Assembly (NCBI GenBank): GCA_934590165.1
Contig: CAKTOO010000014.1
Span: forward strand, 1 to 64,000
Direction of reading: 5' to 3'
Source: an uncultured Dysosmobacter sp.
GTDB taxonomy: Bacteria; Bacillota; Clostridia; Oscillospirales; Oscillospiraceae
DNA length: 64,000 nt
Under the pieces are notes generated by a model. The model ran no database searches. It had not been told where the DNA came from and saw only the letters and a program-made list of their open reading frames with translations. Of the stretch, positions 1 through 17,274 are shown piece by piece; within the stretch, counting starts at the first letter, position 1, and each line of letters opens with the position of its first letter. The translations under genes were made by a program, and so were the position numbers.

Positions 1-3367
<3,367 letters not shown>

Positions 3368-3372
<5 letters not shown>

Positions 3373-3411
3373 TCCAGAAGCCATTCGTCACACTGAACAT
3401 TCTGGATCATT
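3368..3411 (+). promoter_or_regulatory. Perfect 12-bp inverted repeat between rpoB and rpoC
   Basis: AATGATCCAGAA (3368-3379) and TTCTGGATCATT (3400-3411) are exact reverse complements around a 20-nt loop. The left arm contains the rpoB stop codon, and the right arm ends just before the rpoC Shine-Dalgarno AAGGAGGA (3413-3420). No T-tract follows, so it is not an intrinsic terminator. It may be an mRNA processing or stability element, or may tune rpoC translation; those roles are inference. Confidence 0.6.
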
Positions 3412-3429
3412 GAAGGAGGATATCGCAAT

Positions 3430-7371
<3,942 letters not shown>

Positions 7372-7387
7372 GCTCTCCCGAACGCAT

Positions 7388-7421
7388 AAAAAAGAGGACC
7401 GCAGATGCGGTCCTCTTTTTT
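7388..7421. terminator. Bidirectional intrinsic terminator after rpoC
   Basis: An AAAAAAGAGGACCGC arm, AGAT loop and GCGGTCCTCTTTTTT arm form a near-perfect stem with A- and T-runs on both sides. It can end rpoBC on the plus strand and the broken lipoprotein gene on the minus strand, whose stop codon is only 3 bases away. Confidence 0.93.
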
Positions 7422-7423
7422 CG

Positions 7424-7793
7424 TTAAGGCTTGGGGATGCGGAAGGATTGCTCCCCGTGGCTTTCGTCGGTAACGGTGCCGGCGGGGAAGAGAATGACGA
7501 TGTTGCCGTCCGCGTCGATTTGAAAAGCCGTGGTTTCGTCAATGGCGGTGTAGTCCGTCAGGGGAGCGTTATCTGTGATGGGAAAGTAGGCCACATCGGG
7601 GGTCCTTGTCCATGCGGTTTTCCATCTGCATGGTGATGGTATCGATGATGTAGGTCTGGTAACTGGCACCGTAAAGGTCTTCCAGTGTGGCGGCTTCCTC
7701 AGGGGGAGCGGCTTCTTCCTTGGGAGCGGCACCGCAGGCGGATAGAGCTAGCAGCAGGGTCAGCAGGGCGGCCAGAGGGGCGAGGCGGTTCAT
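7424..7793 (-). pseudogene. Lipoprotein with RsiV/DUF3298-like C-terminus, frameshifted
   Basis: The minus-strand ATG (7793-7791) has an excellent AGGAGGAA site and begins a lipoprotein signal peptide, MNRLAPLAALLTLLLALSAC (the lipobox cysteine is residue 20), followed by an Ala/Pro/Glu-rich linker. The frame breaks at a run of five G on the plus strand (7598-7602). Removing one base joins ENRMDKD to PDVAYFPITDNAP and the frame then runs to the stop at 7424. The last 35 residues (QIDADGNIVILFPAGTV) resemble the C-terminus of DUF3298/RsiV-type extracellular proteins, although the total (about 120 residues) is shorter than that family. It is either a decaying gene or a homopolymer base-call error. 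Function unknown; the family assignment is tentative. Confidence 0.55.
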
Positions 7794-7948
7794 GAAAATT
7801 CCTCCTTTATTTTATGTTCTATCCTATGGACGCGGGAGGGCGAAAAAAAGTTTTCACCGAATAGATGTATCAAAAGATGAAAAAAAGTCGGATAAAAATC
7901 GCGAAATTTGTGAAAGAGAAAAAATAAAAATCCATTTTTCGGAAGTAC

Positions 7949-7977
7949 TTGACGATTAGACCCCGACATGTTATAAT
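7949..7977 (+). promoter_or_regulatory. Sigma-A promoter of the ribosomal protein/EF operon
   Basis: TTGACG (7949-7954), a 17-base spacer and TATAAT (7972-7977). It lies 58 bases before the L7Ae-like start and downstream of the rpoC terminator, so it should drive the L7Ae-rpsL-rpsG-fusA operon independently of rpoBC. Confidence 0.85.
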
Positions 7978-8034
7978 TCCAACTTGCGCGGACATATTCT
8001 GCGAATTTTGCCATGCATTTCAGGAGGAATCCCC

Positions 8035-8280
8035 GTGATCACGGAACTTGCTTCTCAAGAGAAGGTCATCGGCGTGAAGCAGTCCCGCAAGGCGATCCGG
8101 GAGGGCCGGGTCCGCCAGGTGTATCTCGCCTGCGACGCCGATCCCGCCATCACCGATCCGGTTGCCGATGGCTGCGCCAGCGCCGGTATCCCGGTAGAAA
8201 CGGAATACACCATGGCCCAGTTGGGCAAGGCCTGCCGCATTACGGTGGGGGCTTCCGTGGTGGCTGTTCTGGCGGAATGA
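8035..8280 (+). CDS. rplGB: L7Ae-family K-turn RNA-binding ribosomal protein
   Basis: An 81-residue member of the L7Ae/L30e superfamily, equivalent to B. subtilis YbxF, which binds kink-turn RNA and associates with the ribosome. I chose GTG at 8035 because AGGAGG (8022-8027) lies at correct spacing. An in-frame ATG further upstream (7984) has no such site and would add residues foreign to the family. Family signatures are KVIGVKQSRKAIREGRVRQV at the N-terminus and a hydrophobic C-terminal ITVGASVVAVLAE. Its position between rpoC and rpsL is the conserved Firmicutes arrangement. Confidence 0.9.
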   Translation: MITELASQEKVIGVKQSRKAIREGRVRQVYLACDADPAITDPVADGCASAGIPVETEYTMAQLGKACRITVGASVVAVLAE

Positions 8281-8378
8281 AAAAATGGTTTTTTCGGAAT
8301 AGCTTTCGGGCTTTCCGTAAAAAATAAAGGCTGTCGCCTGAGGCGGCTGCCAAAAATATGAAAGAAAGGAGAACATCA

Positions 8379-8795
8379 ATGCCTACTTTTAACCAGCTGG
8401 TCCGTAAAGGAAGAGAACAGGTTACCTTCAAGTCCACTTCTCCCGCTCTGCAGTTCGGTCTGAACACCCTGAAGACCAAGACCACCGATCTGCCTTCTCC
8501 CCAGAAGAGAGGCGTCTGCACCGCCGTGAGAACCGCGACTCCCAAGAAGCCCAACTCCGCTCTGCGTAAGATCGCCCGTGTGCGTCTGACCAACGGCTAT
8601 GAGGTCACCGCCTACATTCCCGGCGTGGGTCACTCCCTGCAGGAGCACTCCGTCGTCATGATCCGCGGCGGCCGTGTCAAGGACCTCCCCGGCGTCCGTT
8701 ACCACATTATCCGTGGCACTCTGGATACCCAGGGCGTCAATGGCCGTATGCAGTCTCGTTCCAAGTACGGTGCCAAGCGGCCCAAGCAGAAGTAA
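8379..8795 (+). CDS. rpsL: 30S ribosomal protein S12
   Basis: A 138-residue S12 of the decoding centre. The start MPTFNQLVRKGR follows AAAGGAG at good spacing; an ATG seven codons upstream sits before the ribosome-binding site and is rejected. The streptomycin-determining residues are wild type: the second lysine of TPKKPNSA (K43 equivalent) and the lysine of GGRVKDLPGVRYH (K88 equivalent). An unpaired gap of about 145 bases without a gene separates it from rpsG. Confidence 0.98.
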   Translation: MPTFNQLVRKGREQVTFKSTSPALQFGLNTLKTKTTDLPSPQKRGVCTAVRTATPKKPNSALRKIARVRLTNGYEVTAYIPGVGHSLQEHSVVMIRGGRVKDLPGVRYHIIRGTLDTQGVNGRMQSRSKYGAKRPKQK

Positions 8796-8940
8796 GTTCT
8801 GCCGCATTCTGAAAGCTTTGCCGAATAGGTTTATATATATGATGGTACAGACCTCTTTGGCAGGCATTCTACGGAAGGCTGAAATATCGCCTTTTGAGTA
8901 CCTATGAGATCATAGAATAATTATGAAGGAGGGAAGCATA

Positions 8941-9411
8941 GTGCCCAGAAGAGGTAATGTTCCCAAGAGAGAGGTTCTGCCCGATCCCGTATACGGCTCT
9001 GTGCTGGTGACCAAGCTGGTCAACAGCGTCATGCTGGACGGTAAGAAGGGCGTGGCCCAGAAGGTGGTCTACGCGGCCTTTGACCAGATCAAGGAGAAGA
9101 CCGAGAAGGATCCCACCGAAGTATTCACCCAGGCTATGGAAAACATCATGCCCAGCCTGGAAGTCAAGGCTCGTCGTGTCGGCGGTGCCAACTATCAGGT
9201 CCCCATGGAGGTTCGTCCCGCCCGCCGTCAGACCCTGGGTCTGCGCTGGCTGACTGCCTATGCCCGCGCCCGCAGCGAGCGCACCATGGCTGAGCGCCTG
9301 GCCGGCGAGATCATGGACGCCGCCAACAACACCGGCGCTGCTGTCAAGAAGCGCGAGGAAGTCCACAAGGCTGCCGAGGCCAACAAGGCTTTCGCACACT
9401 TCCGCTGGTAA
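8941..9411 (+). CDS. rpsG: 30S ribosomal protein S7
   Basis: A 156-residue S7, the primary 16S rRNA binder of the 30S head. GTG at 8941 gives the family N-terminus (M)PRRGNVPKREVLPDP and follows GAAGGAGGG; the upstream ATG at 8923 overlaps that ribosome-binding site and is not the start. Conserved blocks include NSVMLDGKKGVAQ, VKARRVGGANYQVP and the C-terminal EVHKAAEANKAFAHFRW. fusA starts 15 bases downstream. Confidence 0.98.
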   Translation: MPRRGNVPKREVLPDPVYGSVLVTKLVNSVMLDGKKGVAQKVVYAAFDQIKEKTEKDPTEVFTQAMENIMPSLEVKARRVGGANYQVPMEVRPARRQTLGLRWLTAYARARSERTMAERLAGEIMDAANNTGAAVKKREEVHKAAEANKAFAHFRW

Positions 9412-9426
9412 GTTAGGAGAAACAGT

Positions 9427-11556
9427 ATGCCGAGAAAAACACCTCTTGAAAATACCAGAAATATCGGCATTATGGCTCACATCGATGCTGGTAAGACGAC
9501 GACTACCGAGCGTATTCTGTACTACACCGGCGTGAACTATAAGATCGGTGAGACCCATGATGGTACGGCTACCATGGACTGGATGGCCCAGGAGCAGGAG
9601 CGTGGCATCACGATCACTTCTGCCGCTACTACTTGCTACTGGGAAGGCTCCGCAAAGTTCTTCCCTGAGGGCAAGGGCCGCAAGTTCCCCAGGACCCGTA
9701 TCAACATCATTGATACTCCGGGCCATGTGGACTTTACCGTTGAGGTCCAGCGTTCCCTGCGCGTGCTGGACGGCAGCGTGACCGTTTTGTGCGCCAAGGG
9801 CGGCGTGGAGCCTCAGTCTGAGACTGTGTGGCGCCAGGCTGATAACTACAAGGTCCCTCGCATGATTTATGTCAACAAGATGGACATCATGGGCGCGGAT
9901 TTCTTCAACGTTCTGCGGATGATCGACGACCGTCTGAAGTGCAACGCAGTGCCTATCCAGTTGCCCATCGGTGCTGAAGATACCTTCCGCGGCATCGTTG
10001 ACCTGATCGAAATGGATGCTGACATCTATTATGACGATTTGGGCAACGATATGCGTGTTGAGCCTATCCCCGAGGATATGGTGGATCTGGCCAACGAGTA
10101 CCACGAGAAGCTGATGGACGCTGTCTCCATGTTCGATGACGAGATCATGGAGATGTATCTGGGCGGCGAGGAAGTGCCCCAGGAGAAGATCCGGGCCGCT
10201 ATCCGCAAGGCCACCATTGCCAACGAAATGGTCCCCGTTGTCTGCGGCACCTCTTACAAGAACAAAGGCGTGCAGAAGATGCTGGATGCCATCGTTGACT
10301 ATATGCCCTCTCCCGTGGATATCCCCCCCATTAAGGGTGTGAATCCCAAGACCGATGAAGAGGAAGAGCGTCCTTCTGACGATAACGCTCCTTTCTCTGC
10401 TCTGGCGTTCAAGATCATGACCGACCCCTATGTGGGCCGTCTGAGCTTCTTCCGCGTGTACTCCGGTCACCTGACCACTGGTTCCACCGTGCTCAACAGC
10501 GTGAAGAACCAGAAGGAGCGCATGGGCCGCATCCTGCAGATGCACGCCAACCACCGGGAGGATATCGAAGAGGTCTACGCCGGTGATATCGAAGCCGCTG
10601 TCGGCCTGAAGAACACCACCACCGGTGATACCCTGTGCGATGAGAAGCACCCCATCATCCTGGAGTCCATGGAGTTCCCTGAGCCCGTTATCCGCGTGGC
10701 CATCGAGCCTAAGACCAAGGCCGGTCAGGAAAAGATGACCATGGGCCTGATCAAGCTGGCCGAGGAGGACCCCACCTTCAAGACCTACACCGACGAGGAG
10801 ACTGGCCAGACCATCATCGCCGGTATGGGCGAGTTGCATCTGGAGGTCATCGTTGACCGTCTGCTGCGTGAGTTCAAGGTGGAGGCCAATGTCGGCGCTC
10901 CCCAGGTTGCCTACAAGGAGACCATTAAGAAGGCTGTGGATCAGGAGACCAAATACAAGCGCCAGAGCGGCGGTTCCGGCCAGTACGGCCATGTCAAAAT
11001 CAAGGTGGAGCCCAACGAGTCCGGCAAGGGCTACGAGTTTATCAACGCCGTTGTGGGCGGCTCCATTCCCAAGGAGTTCATCCCCGCTGTCGACGCTGGT
11101 ATCCGCGGCGCTCTGAACGCCGGTGTCGTGGCTGGCTTCCCCGTTGTGGATGTCAAGGTCACCCTGTATGACGGCTCCTATCATGAAGTCGACTCCTCTG
11201 AAATGGCATTTAAGATCGCCGGCTCCATGGCCTTCAAGGAGGCTATGCGCAAGGCGGATCCCGTGCTGCTGGAGCCCATCATGAAGGTTTCCGTCATCGT
11301 TCCCGATGACTACCTGGGCACCGTGATCGGCGACCTGACCGCTCGCCGCGGCCAGATCCTGGGCCAGGAGGCCCGTCCCGGTGCACAGCAGGTGGACGCT
11401 CTGGTGCCTCTGGCCAACATGTTTGGCTATGCCACCGACCTGCGTTCTTCCACCCAGGGCCGTGGCCAGTACACCATGGAGCCCCACAGCTATTGCGAGC
11501 TGCCCAAGAACCTGCGGGACAAGATCGTGGAGACCCGTACCAAGGCTCAGGGCTAA
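9427..11556 (+). CDS. fusA: Elongation factor G
   Basis: The 709-residue translocase GTPase. G1 is AHIDAGKTT (about residues 17-25), followed by the switch region with RGITITSAAT, G3 DTPGHVD and G4 NKMD. Domains II to V follow in normal order, with HVKIKVEP and GSIPKEFIPAV in domain IV and ARRGQILGQE in domain V. The start follows TTAGGAG, and the gene is the last of the rpsL-rpsG-fusA operon; tuf has its own candidate promoter. Nothing unusual was seen. Confidence 0.99.
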   Translation: MPRKTPLENTRNIGIMAHIDAGKTTTTERILYYTGVNYKIGETHDGTATMDWMAQEQERGITITSAATTCYWEGSAKFFPEGKGRKFPRTRINIIDTPGHVDFTVEVQRSLRVLDGSVTVLCAKGGVEPQSETVWRQADNYKVPRMIYVNKMDIMGADFFNVLRMIDDRLKCNAVPIQLPIGAEDTFRGIVDLIEMDADIYYDDLGNDMRVEPIPEDMVDLANEYHEKLMDAVSMFDDEIMEMYLGGEEVPQEKIRAAIRKATIANEMVPVVCGTSYKNKGVQKMLDAIVDYMPSPVDIPPIKGVNPKTDEEEERPSDDNAPFSALAFKIMTDPYVGRLSFFRVYSGHLTTGSTVLNSVKNQKERMGRILQMHANHREDIEEVYAGDIEAAVGLKNTTTGDTLCDEKHPIILESMEFPEPVIRVAIEPKTKAGQEKMTMGLIKLAEEDPTFKTYTDEETGQTIIAGMGELHLEVIVDRLLREFKVEANVGAPQVAYKETIKKAVDQETKYKRQSGGSGQYGHVKIKVEPNESGKGYEFINAVVGGSIPKEFIPAVDAGIRGALNAGVVAGFPVVDVKVTLYDGSYHEVDSSEMAFKIAGSMAFKEAMRKADPVLLEPIMKVSVIVPDDYLGTVIGDLTARRGQILGQEARPGAQQVDALVPLANMFGYATDLRSSTQGRGQYTMEPHSYCELPKNLRDKIVETRTKAQG

Positions 11557-11564
11557 TTCGGGTA

Positions 11565-11593
11565 TTGATTTTCCACGCAATATACTGTAAAAT
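11565..11593 (+). promoter_or_regulatory. tuf: Candidate tuf promoter
   Basis: TTGATT (11565-11570), a 17-base spacer and TAAAAT (11588-11593), 65 bases before the tuf start. The hexamers match the consensus at 4 and 5 of 6 positions. tuf may also be read through from fusA. Confidence 0.4.
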
Positions 11594-11658
11594 AAGCAAT
11601 GCTGAATGTTTTCGCGTTGCACAAAAGGTATTTTCTAAATTGTTAGGAGGATTTTCAA

Positions 11659-12861
<1,203 letters not shown>

Positions 12862-12883
12862 TCTGATCCGCTGAAAAGCTATG

Positions 12884-12921
12884 AAAAGGACTGCCGCGCA
12901 GCGGCAGTCCTTTTTTCTTTT
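12884..12921 (+). terminator. Intrinsic terminator after tuf
   Basis: AAAAGGACTGCCGC, GCA loop, GCGGCAGTCCTTTT, then a T-rich tail. A perfect 14-bp stem. Confidence 0.95.
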
Positions 12922-13357
12922 ACGCCCATATGCAACATGAACTGCAAAATGTGCTGTGGATAAGCTGTTCACAGGCAAGAAACTATGCTATTCTGTATGT
13001 AAGACTCACTGTATTGTTGACGGTTGTATTACGAGGACTGCTTCGGCAGCTCGAATGGAGGCATTTCCAGCCCTTCTCCTAAACATGTGCTATGACGTTA
13101 TATTACTCAAAGCCCCTGCCGGCAAGCAGAATGGCCAGCTTGTCAAGCTTTGCTCGATTAATCATATTGGCGAGGACTCTGCACGTATCATGCCCATGCC
13201 GTTTCTGTACAACGGCATCAACACAAGCGTGGTTTAGGAGATCGTAAACCGCATTTGGGTGCAAGAGGTTATCCTGCCGTGGGCATCAGCCGGAAAGATC
13301 CCATCCGGAGACCAAATCACAGGCAGTAAGAATCACATACGGAATGGAATCAAGACG
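12922..13357. other. Gene-free stretch between tuf and the aminotransferase remnant
   Basis: About 435 bases. A 93-codon open frame (12956-13237) has no ribosome-binding site, no recognisable domain and an odd Cys-rich composition; I treat it as non-coding. No terminator, tRNA or clear promoter was seen. Confidence 0.5.
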
Positions 13358-14216
13358 ATGCAGTATTTATTTAATAAGGCCATCAGCGCTATACCGCCGT
13401 CCGCGTCTATGGCGATTAATGAACGGGCAAAGGCCATGCGGGCTGCCGGAAAGCATGTCATCGCGCTGGCCGCTGGAGAACCTGACTTTGATACGCCGGA
13501 CCGTGCACGAAAAGGCGGCATCCGTGCCATCTCCGAGGGGCGCACCCACTATACGGAATCTCGGGGCATCCGTCCGCTGCGGGAGGGCATCGCCCGGATG
13601 CTGCGGGAGGACCGGGGCATTGCCTGCACCGCGGATCATATCCTGATGGCGCCCGGCGGCAAATGCGCCATCTACGAGACCGTCCGCACGCTCATCGACC
13701 CCGGTGAGGGGCAGGAGATCATGATCCTGAACCCCGGTTGGGTCTCCTACGCACCCATTGTGTCGGCGGCGGGCGGTGTGCCTGTGGGCGTGGAGCTGAA
13801 CTTTGAAGAGAAGTATCGTATCACCTGGGAAGCCCTGGAAAAGGCGGTCTCTCCCCGTACCCGGCTGCTGATCATCAACTACCCCAACAACCCCACCGGC
13901 TGTGTCCTCTCTCAGGAGGAGGCCGAATGCGTGGTGGACTTTGCCTTGGATCACGGCCTGCTCGTCCTGTCCGACGAGGTGTACAGTACCATCGTCTATG
14001 ACGGGGCCGAGAACATCAGCCCAGCGTCCATTGTCCGCGGGGCAGATCACGTGATCACCGTCAATGGCTTTTCCAAGTCCGCGGCCATGACAGGCTGGCG
14101 TCTGGGCTATATCTGTGCGCCCCGGGAGATCGTGGACATGATTCAGATCCTGAACCAGCATACCATGAGCTGCCTCAGCGACTTCGCGATGGAGGCCGCA
14201 CTGAAGACTCTGCAGT
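13358..14216 (+). pseudogene. Aspartate aminotransferase (class I), C-terminus lost
   Basis: A PLP-dependent fold-type I aminotransferase, beginning MQYLFNKAISAIPPSASMAI. About 286 genuine residues remain of a normal 390-400. Present are LAAGEPDFDTP (about 35-45), NYPNNPTGCVLS (about 170-181), the DEVYS block and the Schiff-base lysine in NGFSKSAAMTGWRLGY (about 233-248). After MEAALKTLQCK the frame runs into antisense TctC sequence, so the small C-terminal domain, including the substrate-carboxylate arginine, is missing. The join to the oppositely oriented TctC remnant near 14205-14225 marks a deletion or inversion. The ribosome-binding site is weak. Likely non-functional. Confidence 0.8.
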
Positions 14217-14905
14217 GCAAAGCTGGCGATGGAGCCAAGGGTGGAGACCGCGAAATCGGCGTTGCCGCCCATGACGGCGATGGCGCACTCATTCTCACCG
14301 TCGAAGGGGACCATATTGGCCTCCGTTCCGCTGATGCTGCGGATGATGGTGGCGGCAGTCTCCGGCAGACCGCCAGCACCGGTAGTGGCGGCGATGACCT
14401 TGCCGGGGTTAGCCAGCATGTCGTTGATCAGCTCCTCCAAGGTCTGATACTTGGAGTCCTTGGCAACAAAGATGCCGCCGTAGCTGTTGCTCAGCAGGCA
14501 GATGGGATAGAAGTCATCATAATCCAGCTCACTGGTGCCCGTGACCTTGGCAATCTGGGGGGTTTCCGCTCCGAACAGCAGCTCGTAGCCGTCTGCCGCC
14601 TGGGCGTTGACATAGGCGGTGGAAACGCCGCCGCCGGAGCCGGCGCAGTTAGTGAATACGATGGACTGGCCCAATTCTTCCTGTGCCACCAGACCGGCCG
14701 CACGGGAGATCGTGTCGCAAATGCCGCCGGCACTCCACATAATGGAGCCCTGAATGTTCTTGGTGGGATAAGCGGCAGCTTCACTCGGCTGCGCCGAGGA
14801 GGCACCGGAACTGGAGAGAGCGGCACTGGAAGAAGCGCTGGAACCGCAGGCTGCCAGCGAACATACCATCATAGCGGCCAGAAGGATTGCGATGATCTTT
14901 TTCAT
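14217..14905 (-). pseudogene. TctC-family tricarboxylate-type solute receptor, C-terminus lost
   Basis: An extracytoplasmic lipoprotein receptor of tripartite tricarboxylate transporters (TctC/Bug family). The minus-strand ATG (14905) follows AAAGGAGA and encodes the signal peptide MKKIIAILLAAMMVCSLAAC, with the lipidated cysteine at residue 20 and a Ser/Ala linker. The family features GSIMWSAGGICDTISRA, VFTNCAGSGGGV and AATTGAGGLPETAA are visible. About 230 residues remain of roughly 330. The frame then enters antisense aminotransferase sequence. No TctA/TctB membrane genes lie in the window, so even an intact receptor would lack its partners locally. Confidence 0.75.
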
Positions 14906-15308
14906 GGGAGTCTCTCCTTTTTCTTTAGAAACCTCAAAAGCTTTGATAATTTAATACTTAAAAGCGCTGAAGTTTTTTGGTATACTACTGCAAGAATGGA
15001 AAATAGTCAAGACAATTTTGCTTTTCTGAAGCATCGTGCGGAAACCAACACAGCCATCAGGCAAACATTTGGGCCTGTGATATACGTATTTTTAAACGTA
15101 TTTTTAAATTAATGTTAGCGCCGACAGGAAAACCACTGGGAGCGCAACTGAAATCACAGACAGTGCTCAGATTGAACACGAAACAACTTACATTTCTAAG
15201 GCAACACCGCACAAATGGCTTTGTAAATGCAGGCCATTATACGGATGAAGCCGTATTTTGAAATTTGTCTGTGTATGATTGTTGCCGTGTGCGTGAGGCG
15301 GCACTTCA
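14906..15308. other. Gene-free stretch between the TctC remnant and the first transposase remnant
   Basis: About 400 bases, AT-rich at the left. It holds the upstream region of the TctC remnant and, around 15200-15225, a stretch beginning TAAGGCAACACCGCACAA that may be the 3' terminal region of the truncated insertion sequence. No matching opposite end survives, so this cannot be confirmed. No gene seen. Confidence 0.4.
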
Positions 15309-16000
15309 TCAGACTGCCAGGCAAGGCCTGTCGGCCAGAAACAGATTTGCCAGTGCAAACGGCATATTCAATTTTGCCGTCTGTTTCCGCAGACCTCGGT
15401 ATCGTGTTTTTCGGTAGCCAAGTTGGCCCTTCACTACGCCGAATACATGCTCTACCTTTGCCCTGACAGATGGCTTTTCGTGTTCGCGCCGCTTGATCTG
15501 AGCTTCGGAACGGGCAGACTTGTTCTTGCTCTGGGACGGCCTGCGGTTGGTTTTATATTTGATCTTTTTTCCCTTGGTATTTCTGGTGATGGCGTCATCC
15601 TGCTTCTCAGCGCCAAGATATCCGCTGTCTCCATAAACGGTATTTTCCTCACCAGTTAATAGTTTCGGAACTATTGTGACATCATGTGTGTTGGCACCGG
15701 TCGCTTCAACGCTGTGAACCAGGCCGCTGTCCTGATCTACGCCGATATGAGCCTTATATCCGAAATGCCATGTATTGCCTTTCTTTACCTGATGCGCATC
15801 AGGATCCCGTTCTTTCTTTTTGTTTTTGGTAGAGGATGGGGCTTCTATGATCGTTGAGTCCACGATCGTGCCTTTCCTGAGCATAAGGCCCTTTTCCGTA
15901 AGGCGTTGGACCACCTGAGCAAACAGTTTCTGCTGAATGCCGTTCTCCTCAAGAATATGCCGAAACCGTCCCAGTGTAAGCAGGGATGTTAAAACCTGTG
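15309..16000 (-). mobile_element. IS5-family transposase remnant, N-terminus missing
   Basis: A DDE transposase on the minus strand. The recognisable part starts at LGRFRHILEENG (about 15985) and runs to the stop at 15309. The catalytic triad is visible in GTIVDSTIIEAPSSTKN (first Asp), NTVYGDSGYLGAEK (second Asp) and VEHVFGVVKGQLGYRK (Glu). The N-terminal helix-turn-helix part is gone; the sequence upstream to 16082 does not match the family and abuts a terminator. With about a quarter of the protein missing it should be inactive. It differs clearly from the second IS5-type copy at 25365-26324. Confidence 0.85.
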
Positions 16001-16061
16001 AATACCATTCTCCGACATGTGTTGTCTGAAAAATGATGGCAATATTTTCGTCGCCCTGTAC

Positions 16062-16097
16062 AAAAAAAGGACGGCAGGACACTCCTACCGTCCTTTT
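16062..16097. terminator. Terminator downstream of the MalY-like gene
   Basis: An A-run, GGACGGCAGG, ACAC, TCCTACCGTCC and a T-run, with one mismatch in the stem. On the minus strand it lies only 5 bases after the MalY stop codon. Confidence 0.8.
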
Positions 16098-16101
16098 GTA
16101 C

Positions 16102-17274
16102 TTACCGGTTTTTGAGTGCCTGTTCCATCTGAGTCAGAGCCTTTTCAATGGTGGTGCGGGGGCAGGCGGCGTTGAGACGCAGGAAGCCGCTGCCGCCAAA
16201 GCCGAAGTCGGTGCCCTCACCGAAGGCCACACCGGCTTTCTCCACGCAGAATTTCTTCAGCGCTGCGTCATCCATGCCCAGTCCCCGGGCGTCGATCCAG
16301 CACAGATACGTGGCCTCGGGGGTGTTGGGCTTCAGTTCCGGCAGATGCTCCGCGCAGAACTCGCGGATAAACCGCATGTTGTCACTCAGGTATACCAGCA
16401 GCTGGTCCAGCCACTCCTCGCCGTGGGCGTAGGCCTCCATGGTGGCAACCAGGGAGAAGCAGTTGTTGCGGGCGATGTCCATCCGCTTCAGCTCCGCCAC
16501 ATAGGCCTCCTGCTTTTCCACGGTGTTGAACACGATGGTGGAGGACTGGAGGCCCGCCAGGTTGAAGGTCTTGCTGGGGGCGATGCAGGTGGTGGTGATG
16601 GCGGCGATCTCCGGAGAGACAGAGGCCATGCAGGTGTGCTTGTGGCCGTCCAGCATCAGGTCGGAGTGGATCTCGTCGGAGATGATCTCCACACCATGGC
16701 GGACGCAGATGTCGCCCACGGTCTTCAGCTCCTCAGGGGTCCAGACACGGCCCACGGGGTTGTGAGGGTTGCAGAGAATGAAGTATTTGACGTCCTTGGC
16801 CTTTTCCTCGAAATCGGTGTAGTCCATGGCGTAGTAGCCGTTCTCATCCTGCTTCAGGGGGCTGACCACCAGCTCCCGGCCGGTGTTGTTCACCACGTCG
16901 GCAAAGGGATGGTACACAGGCTGCTGGATAAGGACCTTGTCGCCGGGCCGGGTGAACATGGTCAAAATCATCCGCATGCCGGGCACCACGCCGGGGGCGA
17001 AGGCCATCTTCTCAGTCTCCGGCCGCCAGCCGTTGCGCTTCTCCTGCCAGGCGGCAATGGCCTCAAAATACTTGGGGGTCCGCCAGGTGTAGCCGAAGAT
17101 GCCCTGGTCGGCGCGCTGCTTGATGGCCTCCACGATGCAGGGAGCGGTGCGGAAATCCATATCCGCGATCCACAAAGGGATCACGTCATTGGTGCCGTAG
17201 TGCAGGACGGATTCTTCAAACTTGGCGGCATAGTTTTGGGAGCGGTCCACGATCTCATCAAAATTGTAAGTCAT
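16102..17274 (-). CDS. MalY/PatB-type cystathionine beta-lyase/aminotransferase
   Basis: A PLP enzyme of the MalY/PatB group. Members cleave C-S bonds of cystathionine or cysteine conjugates, giving pyruvate, ammonia and a thiol; some also act as regulators. The start MTYNFDEIVDR (ATG at 17274) is set by AGGAGGAA eight bases upstream; an in-frame ATG seven codons earlier lies before that site. About 390 residues, full length. Signatures are IPLWIADMDF (about 31), NPHNPVGRVW (about 168), SDEIHSDL and the PLP lysine in CIAPSKTFNLAGLQ (about 232-245). The C-terminal FLRLNAACPR carries the carboxylate-binding arginine. It is one of few intact genes in this damaged region. Confidence 0.92.
   Translation of the reverse strand: MTYNFDEIVDRSQNYAAKFEESVLHYGTNDVIPLWIADMDFRTAPCIVEAIKQRADQGIFGYTWRTPKYFEAIAAWQEKRNGWRPETEKMAFAPGVVPGMRMILTMFTRPGDKVLIQQPVYHPFADVVNNTGRELVVSPLKQDENGYYAMDYTDFEEKAKDVKYFILCNPHNPVGRVWTPEELKTVGDICVRHGVEIISDEIHSDLMLDGHKHTCMASVSPEIAAITTTCIAPSKTFNLAGLQSSTIVFNTVEKQEAYVAELKRMDIARNNCFSLVATMEAYAHGEEWLDQLLVYLSDNMRFIREFCAEHLPELKPNTPEATYLCWIDARGLGMDDAALKKFCVEKAGVAFGEGTDFGFGGSGFLRLNAACPRTTIEKALTQMEQALKNR

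Noticed and set aside
8902..11622. A 906-codon open frame antisense to rpsG and fusA
   Set aside because: Complement of highly expressed genes with strong codon bias; no domain or start signal.
12956..13237. 93-codon open frame after tuf
   Set aside because: No ribosome-binding site, no recognisable domain, unusual composition.
13259..15112. A single 617-residue plus-strand protein, and a 512-residue minus-strand protein, across the junction
   Set aside because: Each is a true N-terminal part followed by antisense of the other gene; not a real fusion protein.
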